Below, piece by piece: positions 9,273 through 17,360 of a stretch of 64,000 bases of DNA (position 1 is its first letter; each line of letters starts with the position of its first letter). The stretch is from CAJXYS01 sp913063035. GTDB taxonomy: Bacteria; Pseudomonadota; Alphaproteobacteria; Rhodobacterales; Rhodobacteraceae. Position numbers and translations under genes: made by a program. The DNA lies in NCBI RefSeq assembly GCF_050586465.1, contig NZ_JBOCEG010000002.1, positions 372,001 to 436,000 of the forward strand, read 5' to 3'. The notes beneath the pieces were generated by a model that had not been told where the DNA came from, ran no database searches, and was given only the letters and a program-made list of their open reading frames with translations.

Positions 9273-9856
9273 GCGCGGAAATCCGCCCCGCGCGACAGCG
9301 CCTCCGCCAGCCGGCGGTGATAGGCGGCGCGGCTGATCTCGATCGCGCCGAGCCGTTCCAGATGCGCCGTGGTGAACTGCGTGTCGAACAGCGTGAAGCC
9401 GCCGGCCCTGAGCTGCGCCACGAGATAGGCCAGCGCGATCTTCGAGGCATCGCTGCGCCGAGAGAACATGCTTTCGCCGAAGAAGGCCGCGCCAAGCGCC
9501 ACGCCGTAGACCCCGCCGACCAGTTGTCCGCCCTCCCAGGCCTCGACGGAATGGGCGCGCCCCATCGCGTGCAGCCGGACGTAGAGCGCGAAGATCTCGT
9601 CGTTGATCCAGGTCTCCGGGCGGTCGGCGCAGCCCCGCAACACGCCCTCGAAATCGCTGTCCACGCGGATCTCGAAAGGGCGCTGGCGGATGCGGCGGCG
9701 CAAGCTGCGCGAGACGTGGAAGCCGTCAAGCGGCAGGATGCCCCGGCGGCGCGGATCGACCCAGAAGACCTCGGGGTCGTCGCGCCCCTCGGCCATCGGG
9801 AAGATCCCGGCGGCATAGGCCTTGAGCAGCAGTTCCGGCGTGATGGCCTGGCTCAT
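9215..9856 (-). CDS. aat: Leucyl/phenylalanyl-tRNA--protein transferase
   Basis: A 213-residue N-end-rule enzyme that transfers Leu or Phe from tRNA to proteins with N-terminal Arg or Lys, marking them for ClpS-ClpAP degradation. Signatures seen are AYAAGIFPM near the N-terminus, FWVDPRRRGILPL, and ESMFSRRSDASK followed by FTLFDTQF. The start MSQAITPELLLKAYAAG was chosen because GGAGG lies 11 nt upstream; the frame stays open 17 codons further without similarity. The 3' end overlaps the convergent DUF2155 gene by 58 nt. Confidence 0.95.
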   Translation of the reverse strand: MSQAITPELLLKAYAAGIFPMAEGRDDPEVFWVDPRRRGILPLDGFHVSRSLRRRIRQRPFEIRVDSDFEGVLRGCADRPETWINDEIFALYVRLHAMGRAHSVEAWEGGQLVGGVYGVALGAAFFGESMFSRRSDASKIALAYLVAQLRAGGFTLFDTQFTTAHLERLGAIEISRAAYHRRLAEALSRGADFRAQSAEVSPEEVLQLITQTS

Positions 9857-9935
9857 CGGGACCGCCGCCTCCGTATCGGGCCGGGGACCGGGGCGCGGGA
9901 CGCGCACGCCGCCGCCCGCGCGGTATCCGCCAGGG

Positions 9936-11285
9936 TCAGCCGCCCAGGTTCGTCTCGAGCCATTTCTCGAGCCAGTGGATGTTGTAGTCGCCCTTCTGGA
10001 TATCGGGCTCCTCCACCAGCGCGTGGAACAGGGGCACGGTCGTGTCGACCCCGTCCACGATCAGTTCGCCAAGCGCGCGCTTGAGCCGCGCCAGCGCCTC
10101 TTCGCGGTCGAAGCCGCTGACGATCAGCTTGCCGATCAGGCTGTCGTAATAGGGCGGGATCGCGTAGCCGGAATAGAGCGCCGAATCCATCCGGACGCCG
10201 AGCCCGCCCGGTGCGTGGAAGGTCGTGACCTTGCCGGGGCAGGGCGAGAAATTCGGCAGTTTCTCGGCGTTGATCCGCACCTCGATGGCATGGCCCTGCA
10301 GGCTCAGGTCGTCCTGGGTGAAATGCATCGGCTGGCCGGCCGCGACGCGGATCTGTTCGCGCACGAGGTCGACGCCGTAGACGGCCTCGGTCACCGGGTG
10401 TTCGACCTGGAGCCGGGTGTTCATCTCGATGAAGAAGAACGCGCCGTCCTCGTAGAGAAACTCGATCGTGCCGGCGCCGGCGTAGCCGATCTCGGCGATG
10501 GCATCGGCGCAGGTCTTGCCGATCCGCGCGCGTGTCTCGGCGTCGATGGCGGGGCCGGGGGCCTCTTCGAAGACCTTCTGGTGGCGACGCTGCAGCGAGC
10601 AGTCGCGTTCGCCCAGATGCACGGCGTTGCCCTTGCCGTCGCCGAAGACCTGGATCTCGATATGCCGGGGCCGGGCGAGGTATTTCTCGATATAGACCTC
10701 GTCGTTCCCGAAAGCGGCCTTGGCCTCGGATCGCGCGGTCTGGAAGGCGTGGGTCAGCTCATCGCGCGAGCGGGCGAGCTTCATGCCCCGTCCGCCGCCG
10801 CCCGCCGTGGCCTTGACGATGACCGGGTAGCCGATCTCGTCGCCCAGCTTCAGGGCCTCTTCGACATCCGCCACGCCGCCCTCGGAGCCCGGCACGCAGG
10901 GCACGCCGAGACGCTTCATCGTCTCCTTGGCGGTGATCTTGTCGCCCATGATGCGGATATGTTCCGCCCGGGGACCGATGAAGGTCAGGCCGTGATCCTC
11001 GACCACCTGCACGAAATTGGCGTTCTCCGACAGGAAGCCGTAGCCGGGGTGGATCGCCTCGGCGCCGGTGATCTCGCAGGCGGAGATGATGGCGGGGATC
11101 GAGAGATAGCTCTGCGCGCTGGACGCGGGGCCGATGCAGACGCTCTCGTCGGCCATGAGCACGTGCATCGCGTCCGCGTCGGCGGTGGAGTGCACCGCGA
11201 CAGAGCGGATGCCCATCTCGCGGCAGGCGCGGATCACACGCAGGGCGATCTCGCCCCGGTTGGCGATCAGGACCTTCGAGAACAT
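9936..11285 (-). CDS. accC: Acetyl-CoA carboxylase, biotin carboxylase subunit
   Basis: A 449-residue ATP-grasp enzyme that carboxylates the biotin on AccB using bicarbonate and ATP, the first step of fatty-acid synthesis. The N-terminal domain begins FSKVLIANRGEIALRVIRA; ATP-binding Lys116 and Lys158 and the glycine-rich loop AGGGGRGM at 161-168 are present, as is the EMNTRLQVEHPVTE segment that holds the metal ligands and catalytic Arg. Length is normal. It starts 7 nt after accB, so accB-accC form a standard operon. Confidence 0.98.
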   Translation of the reverse strand: MFSKVLIANRGEIALRVIRACREMGIRSVAVHSTADADAMHVLMADESVCIGPASSAQSYLSIPAIISACEITGAEAIHPGYGFLSENANFVQVVEDHGLTFIGPRAEHIRIMGDKITAKETMKRLGVPCVPGSEGGVADVEEALKLGDEIGYPVIVKATAGGGGRGMKLARSRDELTHAFQTARSEAKAAFGNDEVYIEKYLARPRHIEIQVFGDGKGNAVHLGERDCSLQRRHQKVFEEAPGPAIDAETRARIGKTCADAIAEIGYAGAGTIEFLYEDGAFFFIEMNTRLQVEHPVTEAVYGVDLVREQIRVAAGQPMHFTQDDLSLQGHAIEVRINAEKLPNFSPCPGKVTTFHAPGGLGVRMDSALYSGYAIPPYYDSLIGKLIVSGFDREEALARLKRALGELIVDGVDTTVPLFHALVEEPDIQKGDYNIHWLEKWLETNLGG

Positions 11286-11292
11286 GCGCGCC

Positions 11293-11796
11293 TCACTCCA
11301 CGATCATCAGGGGGGCGCCGAATTCCACCGGCGTGCCATCCTCGACGAGGATGCGCTTCACCGTCCCGCCGCGCGGCGCGGGGATGTGGTTCATCGTCTT
11401 CATCGCCTCGACGATCAGCAGGGTCTGACCCTCGTCGACGCTGTCTCCGACCTTGACGAAGGCCGGCGTGCCTGGCTCGGGCTGCAGGTAGACCGTGCCC
11501 ACCATCGGCGAAGTCACCGCGCCCGGATGCTGCGCGGGATCCTCCGCCGCGCCCGCGGACGGCGCGGCCGGCGGCTCGGCCCCGGGCGCGGCCGGGGCCG
11601 CGGGGGCGGCGGGGGCCGGCATCGGCGCGGGGGCGCTGACCTGCACGGTCTGCCCCTGGCGCGCCACGCGCACGTTCAGGCTGTCGTCCTCGCCGTAGTC
11701 CCGGTGGACCTCGAGCTCGGTCAGGTCGTTTTCGCGCAGCAATTCGGCCAGCGCCTGGATGAAGGCGACGTCCGAGTCATGGGACTTCTTGGTCAT
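11293..11796 (-). CDS. accB: Acetyl-CoA carboxylase biotin carboxyl carrier protein
   Basis: A 167-residue carrier. The C-terminal biotinyl domain (about 90-167) contains VEAMKTMN with the biotinylated Lys133. A flexible Ala/Pro-rich linker (about 55-85) connects it to an N-terminal helical region that binds AccC. Biotin is attached by BirA, which is not in this window. A promoter-like pair (TTTTCA-N17-TATAAG) lies about 60-90 nt upstream. First gene of accB-accC. Confidence 0.97.
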   Translation of the reverse strand: MTKKSHDSDVAFIQALAELLRENDLTELEVHRDYGEDDSLNVRVARQGQTVQVSAPAPMPAPAAPAAPAAPGAEPPAAPSAGAAEDPAQHPGAVTSPMVGTVYLQPEPGTPAFVKVGDSVDEGQTLLIVEAMKTMNHIPAPRGGTVKRILVEDGTPVEFGAPLMIVE

Positions 11797-11855
11797 GGAA
11801 TCCTCGATCGTTCTTGCGAGCCTGTCTGGCGCAGGCTTTTCCCGGGTCGCCCACG

Positions 11856-11884
11856 CTTATACGCAAGGCGGCCCGGGGTGAAAA
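11856..11884 (-). promoter_or_regulatory. Candidate sigma-70 promoter of accBC
   Basis: Read on the minus strand: -35 TTTTCA (11879-11884), 17-nt spacer, -10 TATAAG (11856-11861). It would give a leader of about 50 nt before the accB ATG at 11796; the leader contains an AGCCTG/CAGGCT stem. Pattern match only. Confidence 0.5.
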
Positions 11885-11894
11885 GCATAGACGG

Positions 11895-11926
11895 AAAAAA
11901 TCGGCCCGCGGATCATTCGGCGGCCG
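11895..11926 (-). terminator. Candidate terminator of the DsbA-like gene
   Basis: On the minus strand a 7-bp GC stem with one bulge (11920-11926 region pairing with 11902-11909) is followed by six T residues (plus-strand A at 11895-11900). It overlaps the last codons of the DsbA-like gene, so the stop codon is in the loop. Confidence 0.5.
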
Positions 11927-12674
11927 CGGCGTCGCGGACCCGGTCGACCATCATCGTCATCTGTTCGAGCGGGACGTAGCCGCGCAGCATCTGGTCCTCG
12001 AGCACGAAGGTCGGCGTCCCGGTGATCTGGAGCCGCTGGGCCAGCGCGCGGTTTTCCTCAATGATCTCGGTGATCTCGGGGCTGTCCATCCGGTCGATGA
12101 TCGCATCGGCGTCGAGATCGAGCTGCTCGGCGAGCCGGGTCAGGGAATTCTCGGTGATCCGGCCGTTGAAGGTCATCAGCGCGTCATGGACGCGGTAATA
12201 GGCCTCGTCGCCGGCGACCATCTTGGTGGCGATGGCCATGCGCGAGGCGGCGACCGACTCTTCGCCGAGGATGGGGAATTCCTTGACGATGAAGCGGATA
12301 TCGCCGTCGGTATCGACCAGGGACATCACCTCGTCATAGGCCCGGCGGCAATAGCCGCAGCGGTAATCCAGGAACTCGACCAGGGCGATGTCGCCGTCCG
12401 GATTGCCGCCGACCCAGCTGTGGCCATCGGCGAAGATCGCCTCCGCGTTGGTCGCGATCAGGCTGGCGTCGCTGGCCTGCTGCTGTTCCGCCTGGCGCTG
12501 TTCGAGCCGGTCGATGGCCTCGAGCAGAACCTCGGGATTCTCGAGCAGATAGGCGCGGACCTCGGCCCGGAACGCGTCGCGCTCGGCGGCGTTCAGGTCG
12601 GTCATGTCGGTGCTCTGCGCCAGGGCGGGCAGCGGCAGCGCGGCCAGGGCCAGCGCGGTGAGAAGGCGTTTCAT
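11913..12674 (-). CDS. DsbA/Com1-family periplasmic thiol-disulfide oxidoreductase
   Basis: A 253-residue exported protein: signal peptide 1-19 (cleavage near ALA-Q), an N-terminal helical region rich in Gln and Glu (about 25-75), then a DsbA-like thioredoxin fold. The active site is CGYC at 106-109 within FLDYRCGYC, and the cis-proline is in ITGTPTF near residue 217. Members of this Com1-like group oxidise or isomerise disulfides in the periplasm. The start MKRLLTALALAALPLPALA is favoured by the signal peptide and an AAAGGA upstream. It lies between accB and rne on the same strand but has its own spacer on each side. Confidence 0.92.
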   Translation of the reverse strand: MKRLLTALALAALPLPALAQSTDMTDLNAAERDAFRAEVRAYLLENPEVLLEAIDRLEQRQAEQQQASDASLIATNAEAIFADGHSWVGGNPDGDIALVEFLDYRCGYCRRAYDEVMSLVDTDGDIRFIVKEFPILGEESVAASRMAIATKMVAGDEAYYRVHDALMTFNGRITENSLTRLAEQLDLDADAIIDRMDSPEITEIIEENRALAQRLQITGTPTFVLEDQMLRGYVPLEQMTMMVDRVRDAAAAE

Positions 12675-12730
12675 CGGCGTCTCGTCCTTTGCGGTCTTGG
12701 GCTCAGCCGGTCCTAGCATATCCGGACCCG

Positions 12731-12801
12731 CGCGCCAGCCCGGGAAAGGCGGGCGCTGGCGCGAAAGTGATCGGCGCCGGCCCCGTCCGGGGACCGGCGC
12801 C
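12731..12801 (-). terminator. Two tandem stem-loops downstream of rne
   Basis: Two strong hairpins lie just past the rne stop: 12773-12801 (GGCGCCGG + CCCCG pairing with CGGGG + CCGGCGCC, one bulged A) and 12731-12763 (CGCGCCAGC pairing with GCTGGCGCG). Neither has a real U tract, so they may act in 3'-end formation or protection rather than as a classic terminator. Confidence 0.5.
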
Positions 12802-12818
12802 GTCATGGCATACCGGGA

Positions 12819-15560
12819 TCAGCGCCCGAGCGCCCACCAGCCGCGCCGTTTCGGCTTTGGCTTCTCGTCGGGCGTGGTCTCGGCGGTCTCGGCCATTTCC
12901 GGCGTCTTTTCAGGCGCGGTGGCCGGGGCCTCGGCCACTGCCGGTTCAGCCTCCGGCGCGGGGGCCGGTTGCGGTTCCGGCGCCGCCGACGATGGCTGCG
13001 CGGGCTCTGCCGGCGCCGCCGTCTCGGGGGGCGTCGGCTCCGCGGCCGCCTCGGCCGCCTCGGGTGCCGGTTCGGGCTTCTTGCGGCGGGCTGGCGCGCG
13101 CTTGCGCTTGGGCTTGGCCTCGGCGTCTTCGGCCGTGGCCTCCGCAGCCTCCGTGCCGGCCTCGGCGGGCGCGGCCTCGTCGGCCTTCGGCTTCTTGCGC
13201 GCGCGGCTGCGCCGCGGCTTGGGCGCTTCGGCCGTCTCGGCCTCCGGCGTGGCCTCGGCAGGGGGGGCGTCCGTTTCCTCGGCCGCGGCCGGAACCGCCG
13301 CCGCGCCTTCGGCCGGGCTCTCGCCCTCGGCGGCCTGGTCGGTGCTCTGGTCGGCGGGCTTCTGGGCCTCGCCGTTGCCGTTGCCACCGCCCTTGCCGCG
13401 ACGCCTGCGGCGGCGGCGTTTCTTCTTGGGCTGGCCGTCGCCCGGCTCGCCCTCGGGCCGCGGGGCCGGGGCCGGGGCCTCGGCGGCCTCCACCGTCTCG
13501 TCCGGCTCGATGGGGTCGGCCTCGGGCAGGGGCGAATCGACCGACACCACGGGCGAGGGCACCTCGGCCACAGGCCGCGAGGCGGTCTTGAACCGTTCGA
13601 TCGTGTGGTCGGGGCTGACCAGCGCGGGGTCGGCCTCGATCCGCACGGAAAGCGCGTAGCGGGCCTCGATCATGGCGATATGGGCGCGCTTCTGGTTCAT
13701 CAGGAAATTGGCGATGCCGACCGGTGCCTTGACCAGCACCTCGCCGGCACGCTTGCGCACGCCCTCTTCCTCGAGCTGGCGCAGGATCGAGAGCGCCATG
13801 CTCTCGTCGTTGCGGATCAGCCCGGTGCCGTGGCAGTGCGGGCAGGGCGCAGTTGTCGCCTCGATCATGCCGGGGCGCAGCCGCTGGCGGCTCATCTCCA
13901 TCAGGCCGAAGCCCGAGATGCGGCCGACCTGGATGCGGGCGCGGTCGGTCTTGAGCTTGTCCTTCATGCGCTTCTCGACGGCGGCGTTGTTCTTCTTCTC
14001 GTCCATGTCGATGAAGTCGATGACGATCAGGCCGGCGAGATCGCGCAGCCGCAGCTGGCGCGCCACTTCCTCGGCGGCTTCGAGGTTGGTCTTGAGCGCC
14101 GTCTCCTCGATCGAGCCTTCCTTGGTCGCCTTGCCGGAGTTCACGTCGATGGCGACCAGCGCCTCGGTGACCCCGATCACGATGTAGCCCCCGGACCGCA
14201 GCTGCACCGTCGGGTTGAACATCGAGGACAGGTAGCTTTCCACCTGGTAGCGCGCGAAGAGCGGCAGCGGGTCGGTGTAATGCTTCACGTTCTTGGCATG
14301 GGACGGCATGAGCATTTTCATGAAGTCCTTGGCCAGGCGGTAGCCTTCCTCGCCCTCGACGAAGATCTCGTCGATCTCGCGGTTGTAGAGATCGCGGATC
14401 GACCGCTTGATGAGGTTGCCCTCCTCGTAGATCGGGGCGGGCGCGACGGATTTCAGCGTCAGCTCGCGGATCTGTTCCCAAAGCCGCTGCAGGTATTCGT
14501 AGTCGCGCTTGATCTCGGCCTTGGTGCGCTTGGCGCCCGCGGTGCGGACGATCAGCCCGGCGCCCTGCGGCACGTCGATCTCGGTGGCGATGGCCTTCAG
14601 CCGCTTGCGGTCGACCGCGTTGGTGATCTTGCGGCTGATCCCGCCGCCGCGGGCGGTGTTCGGCATCAGCACGCAGTAACGCCCGGCCAGGCTGAGATAG
14701 GTGGTCAGCGCGGCGCCCTTGTTGCCGCGTTCCTCCTTGACGACCTGCACCAGCAGGATCTGGCGGACCTTGATGACCTCCTGGATCTTGTAGCGGCGCG
14801 AGCGCGGCTTGCGCGGGCGGCGGATTTCCTCTTCCACGTCCTCGCTGGCGACCGACTCGATCTGGGTGTCACGGGTCGCGGCGTCCGGGGGCGCGCTGTC
14901 CTCGGCGGCGTCGGGCTCCGGGTCCGCATCGGTGGTGGCATCGCCGGTCTGGCCGGCCTCGGCGTCCGGCGCCGTCTCGGTCGCGGTGGCCTCCGGGGCG
15001 GTGTCGGCGGGTGACTCCGGCGCATCAGACGGGGGCTCGGAAGCGGCGTCCTGCCCGAAGCCCTCGATCGGGGCCGCGGCGGTGTCTTCCCCGGTCTCGA
15101 GATCGACCACGCCCATGCCCGGGATGTCCCCGGCGGGCTTGCTGGCGACCGGATCGCCGTCCGTCGCCGTCTTCTCGGCGACGCTGTCGGGGGCCTTGCG
15201 CCGCCGGCCGCCGCGCGACTTGCGCGACCGCGACGGTTTTTCCCTGGTTTCTTCCTCCGCCTGCTGGCGGACGTATTCCTGCTCTTCCTCGAGCAGGGCC
15301 TGCCGGTCGGCCACCGGGATCTGGTAGTAGTCCGGGTGGATCTCGGAGAATGCCAGGAACCCGTGCCGGTTGCCGCCGTAATCGACGAAGGCCGCCTGCA
15401 GCGAGGGCTCGACCCGGGTTACTTTCGCAAGATAGATGTTTCCGGCGAGTTGCCGCTTGTTGACGGACTCGAAGTCGAATTCCTCGACCTTGTTGCCGTC
15501 CACCACCACGACGCGGGTCTCTTCCGCGTGGGTGGCGTCGATGAGCATTTTCTTAGCCAT
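12819..15560 (-). CDS. rne: Ribonuclease E
   Basis: A 913-residue essential endoribonuclease and degradosome scaffold. The S1 domain starts near residue 35 and is interrupted by a roughly 155-residue acidic Ala/Pro/Glu-rich insertion (about 100-255), typical of alphaproteobacteria. The RNase H/DNase I-like core shows Asp472 in AIDVNSGK and Asp515 in IVIDFIDMD; the Zn-link is CPHC at 573-576. The C-terminal 220 residues are disordered, alternating Glu/Ala/Pro-rich and Arg/Lys-rich stretches, and end in RRGWWALGR, like the GWW tail shown in Caulobacter to recruit PNPase. The start MAKKMLIDATHAEETRVV is the family N-terminus; 30 extra upstream codons were not used. Confidence 0.97.
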   Translation of the reverse strand: MAKKMLIDATHAEETRVVVVDGNKVEEFDFESVNKRQLAGNIYLAKVTRVEPSLQAAFVDYGGNRHGFLAFSEIHPDYYQIPVADRQALLEEEQEYVRQQAEEETREKPSRSRKSRGGRRRKAPDSVAEKTATDGDPVASKPAGDIPGMGVVDLETGEDTAAAPIEGFGQDAASEPPSDAPESPADTAPEATATETAPDAEAGQTGDATTDADPEPDAAEDSAPPDAATRDTQIESVASEDVEEEIRRPRKPRSRRYKIQEVIKVRQILLVQVVKEERGNKGAALTTYLSLAGRYCVLMPNTARGGGISRKITNAVDRKRLKAIATEIDVPQGAGLIVRTAGAKRTKAEIKRDYEYLQRLWEQIRELTLKSVAPAPIYEEGNLIKRSIRDLYNREIDEIFVEGEEGYRLAKDFMKMLMPSHAKNVKHYTDPLPLFARYQVESYLSSMFNPTVQLRSGGYIVIGVTEALVAIDVNSGKATKEGSIEETALKTNLEAAEEVARQLRLRDLAGLIVIDFIDMDEKKNNAAVEKRMKDKLKTDRARIQVGRISGFGLMEMSRQRLRPGMIEATTAPCPHCHGTGLIRNDESMALSILRQLEEEGVRKRAGEVLVKAPVGIANFLMNQKRAHIAMIEARYALSVRIEADPALVSPDHTIERFKTASRPVAEVPSPVVSVDSPLPEADPIEPDETVEAAEAPAPAPRPEGEPGDGQPKKKRRRRRRRGKGGGNGNGEAQKPADQSTDQAAEGESPAEGAAAVPAAAEETDAPPAEATPEAETAEAPKPRRSRARKKPKADEAAPAEAGTEAAEATAEDAEAKPKRKRAPARRKKPEPAPEAAEAAAEPTPPETAAPAEPAQPSSAAPEPQPAPAPEAEPAVAEAPATAPEKTPEMAETAETTPDEKPKPKRRGWWALGR

Positions 15561-15984
15561 GTAATCTCTTCGCATGTCCCTGCGGCCCGGCGCCTTGCGG
15601 TGCGGGCGGGAGGAACCTGTCGTGTCTGGGCGATTGGCGACGCCGGGCACGCACGGGGGGCGGCGCTGGCCGGCCCGGTTGCGTATGTCTCTTGCCCGTC
15701 GCGTCTCATCGCGTTTCTTCTCCGATGCCGGTGCGGCATCATGCTTGTCTGCGCCCGTCCAGCGGGCGGCGCGTTGGCCTTTCGGCCTGATCGGTCTGTC
15801 CGGCGCTGCCTTGGCGTCGCGCGCAATGCATCTACTGAACAGCGAAACCTGTGCGGTGGTGCGTCAAAAATCGGATGGCTGCCACCGTCCGGAGACCATA
15901 GCGGGTTTCGCCGGGAAATGACAATGCTGTTTTTCCCCGGGACGCGGGCGTATAAGGCAGGCGAAAAACGGGGCGGATACGGGC
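15561..15984. other. 424-bp non-coding divergent region: long rne leader and amiC promoter
   Basis: No ORF of credible composition was seen. On the minus strand the ATG of rne is preceded by AAGAGA and a long potential leader, as known for autoregulated rne genes in other bacteria; a TTGACG on the minus strand (15862-15867) has no clear -10. On the plus strand TATAAG at 15951-15956 lies 29 nt before amiC and could be a -10. AT-rich patches (CAAAAATCGG at about 15865-15874, GCTGTTTTTCCCC at about 15926-15938) mark likely promoter DNA. Function beyond this is not readable. Confidence 0.5.
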
Positions 15985-17226
15985 ATGTTCGGGCAGTTTG
16001 GCCAGGCCTTGCGCGCGGCGGTGGCCGCGCTCTTGATGGCGGTTTTGCCGGGGTCCGGCACGGCCGCGGACGAGCTGACGGCCCGTGCGCGGCTGGCGGC
16101 GGAGGGCAGCGCGCTGCGCGCCGCGGGCGCGGGCGTCGGGCTGTCGCTGCAGCTGACGCAGGCGGTGCCGTGGCGGGTCTTCACGCTGGATGCGCCGCGG
16201 CGGCTGGTGGTCGATCTGCGCCAGACGCGGCTCGACGGGCTGACCCCGGATGCGCTCGGCGCGGCGCCGGGGATCTCCGCGCTCCGGATGGGGGCGTTCC
16301 GCGCCGGCTGGTCGCGGCTCGTGCTCGATCTCGACGCGCCGCTCGGCGTGGCGGCGGCGGGCATGACGACCGATCCCGCCGCGGGCAGCGCGCGGATCGA
16401 CATCCGGCTCGCCCCCGTGCCGGCCGAGGACTTCACCGCCGCGGCGGGCGCGCCGCCCGGGGCGCTCTGGCCGGAGGGACCGGCCCCCGCGCCGCCGCCG
16501 AAGCGGCGCCAGACCGGCGACCGGCCCCTCGTCGTCGTGCTCGACCCCGGCCATGGCGGTATCGACCCCGGCGCCCAGTATGGCGGGCACGACGAGGCGG
16601 ACCTGATGCTGACCTTCGCACGGGAATTGCAGGAAAAGCTCGTTTTGTCGGGGCGTTACGAGGTGATCCTGACCCGGGCCGAGGACGTTTTCGTGCCGCT
16701 TCAGGCCCGGGTGAGCCGGGCCCGCGCGGCCGGAGCGGACGTGTTCCTGTCGCTCCATGCCGACGCGCTGCCCGAGGGTCATGCACGCGGCGCCACGATC
16801 TATACCCTGTCCGAGACGGCCTCGAACGCGGCTGCGGCCGAACTGGCCGAACGCCACGACCGCGATGACCTGCTGGCAGGGGTCGATCTCGGCGACCAGG
16901 GGGACATGGTGGCGGGGGTGCTGATGGACCTTGCCCGGACCGAGACCGTCCCCCGGTCCGAGCGGCTGGCCCAGAGGCTCGTCGAGGGGCTGGGCGCGGC
17001 CACGGCCGAGCTGCACAAGCGGCCCTGGCTCAAGGCCGGGTTCTCGGTATTGAAGGCCCCCGAGATTCCCTCGGCGCTGATCGAGGTGGGCTTCATGTCG
17101 AGCCCGCGCGACCTCGCGAACCTGACCGATCCCGCCTGGCGCGCGCGCGCGACCGCCGGCATCCTGGCGGGGCTCGACGCCTGGGCGATCGAGGACGCGG
17201 CCGAGGCGGAGCTGCTCAGGCGCTGA
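15985..17226 (+). CDS. amiC: N-acetylmuramoyl-L-alanine amidase (AmiC-type)
   Basis: A 413-residue exported zinc amidase that cleaves peptide stems from peptidoglycan glycan chains during cell separation. A signal peptide (about 1-27) is followed by an AMIN domain (about 45-140), a Pro-rich linker (about 160-175) and an Amidase_3 domain (182-405). The zinc ligands His190 (LDPGHGG), Glu204 and His258 (SLHAD) and the catalytic Glu367 (LIEVGFMSS) are all present. It is followed 134 nt later by the PBP1A gene, so a wall hydrolase and a wall synthase lie side by side. Confidence 0.95.
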   Translation: MFGQFGQALRAAVAALLMAVLPGSGTAADELTARARLAAEGSALRAAGAGVGLSLQLTQAVPWRVFTLDAPRRLVVDLRQTRLDGLTPDALGAAPGISALRMGAFRAGWSRLVLDLDAPLGVAAAGMTTDPAAGSARIDIRLAPVPAEDFTAAAGAPPGALWPEGPAPAPPPKRRQTGDRPLVVVLDPGHGGIDPGAQYGGHDEADLMLTFARELQEKLVLSGRYEVILTRAEDVFVPLQARVSRARAAGADVFLSLHADALPEGHARGATIYTLSETASNAAAAELAERHDRDDLLAGVDLGDQGDMVAGVLMDLARTETVPRSERLAQRLVEGLGAATAELHKRPWLKAGFSVLKAPEIPSALIEVGFMSSPRDLANLTDPAWRARATAGILAGLDAWAIEDAAEAELLRR

Positions 17227-17360
17227 CCCGGCGCCGCGCGTGGCCGGATCCCCGCGCGTGGTCACGGTGTGGCGAGATTCGGCTGAGACGGACGCATGGG
17301 CTTTTGACGGGCGTTGCCGGCCTGCCTATATAGGGACCCTGTGCTGCAAAGGGGCAAGCC

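Noticed and set aside
11818..11842. Plus-strand terminator-like hairpin AGCCTG/CAGGCT followed by TTTT
   Set aside because: No plus-strand gene lies upstream; the stem is in the accB leader on the other strand, so a terminator role is not supported.
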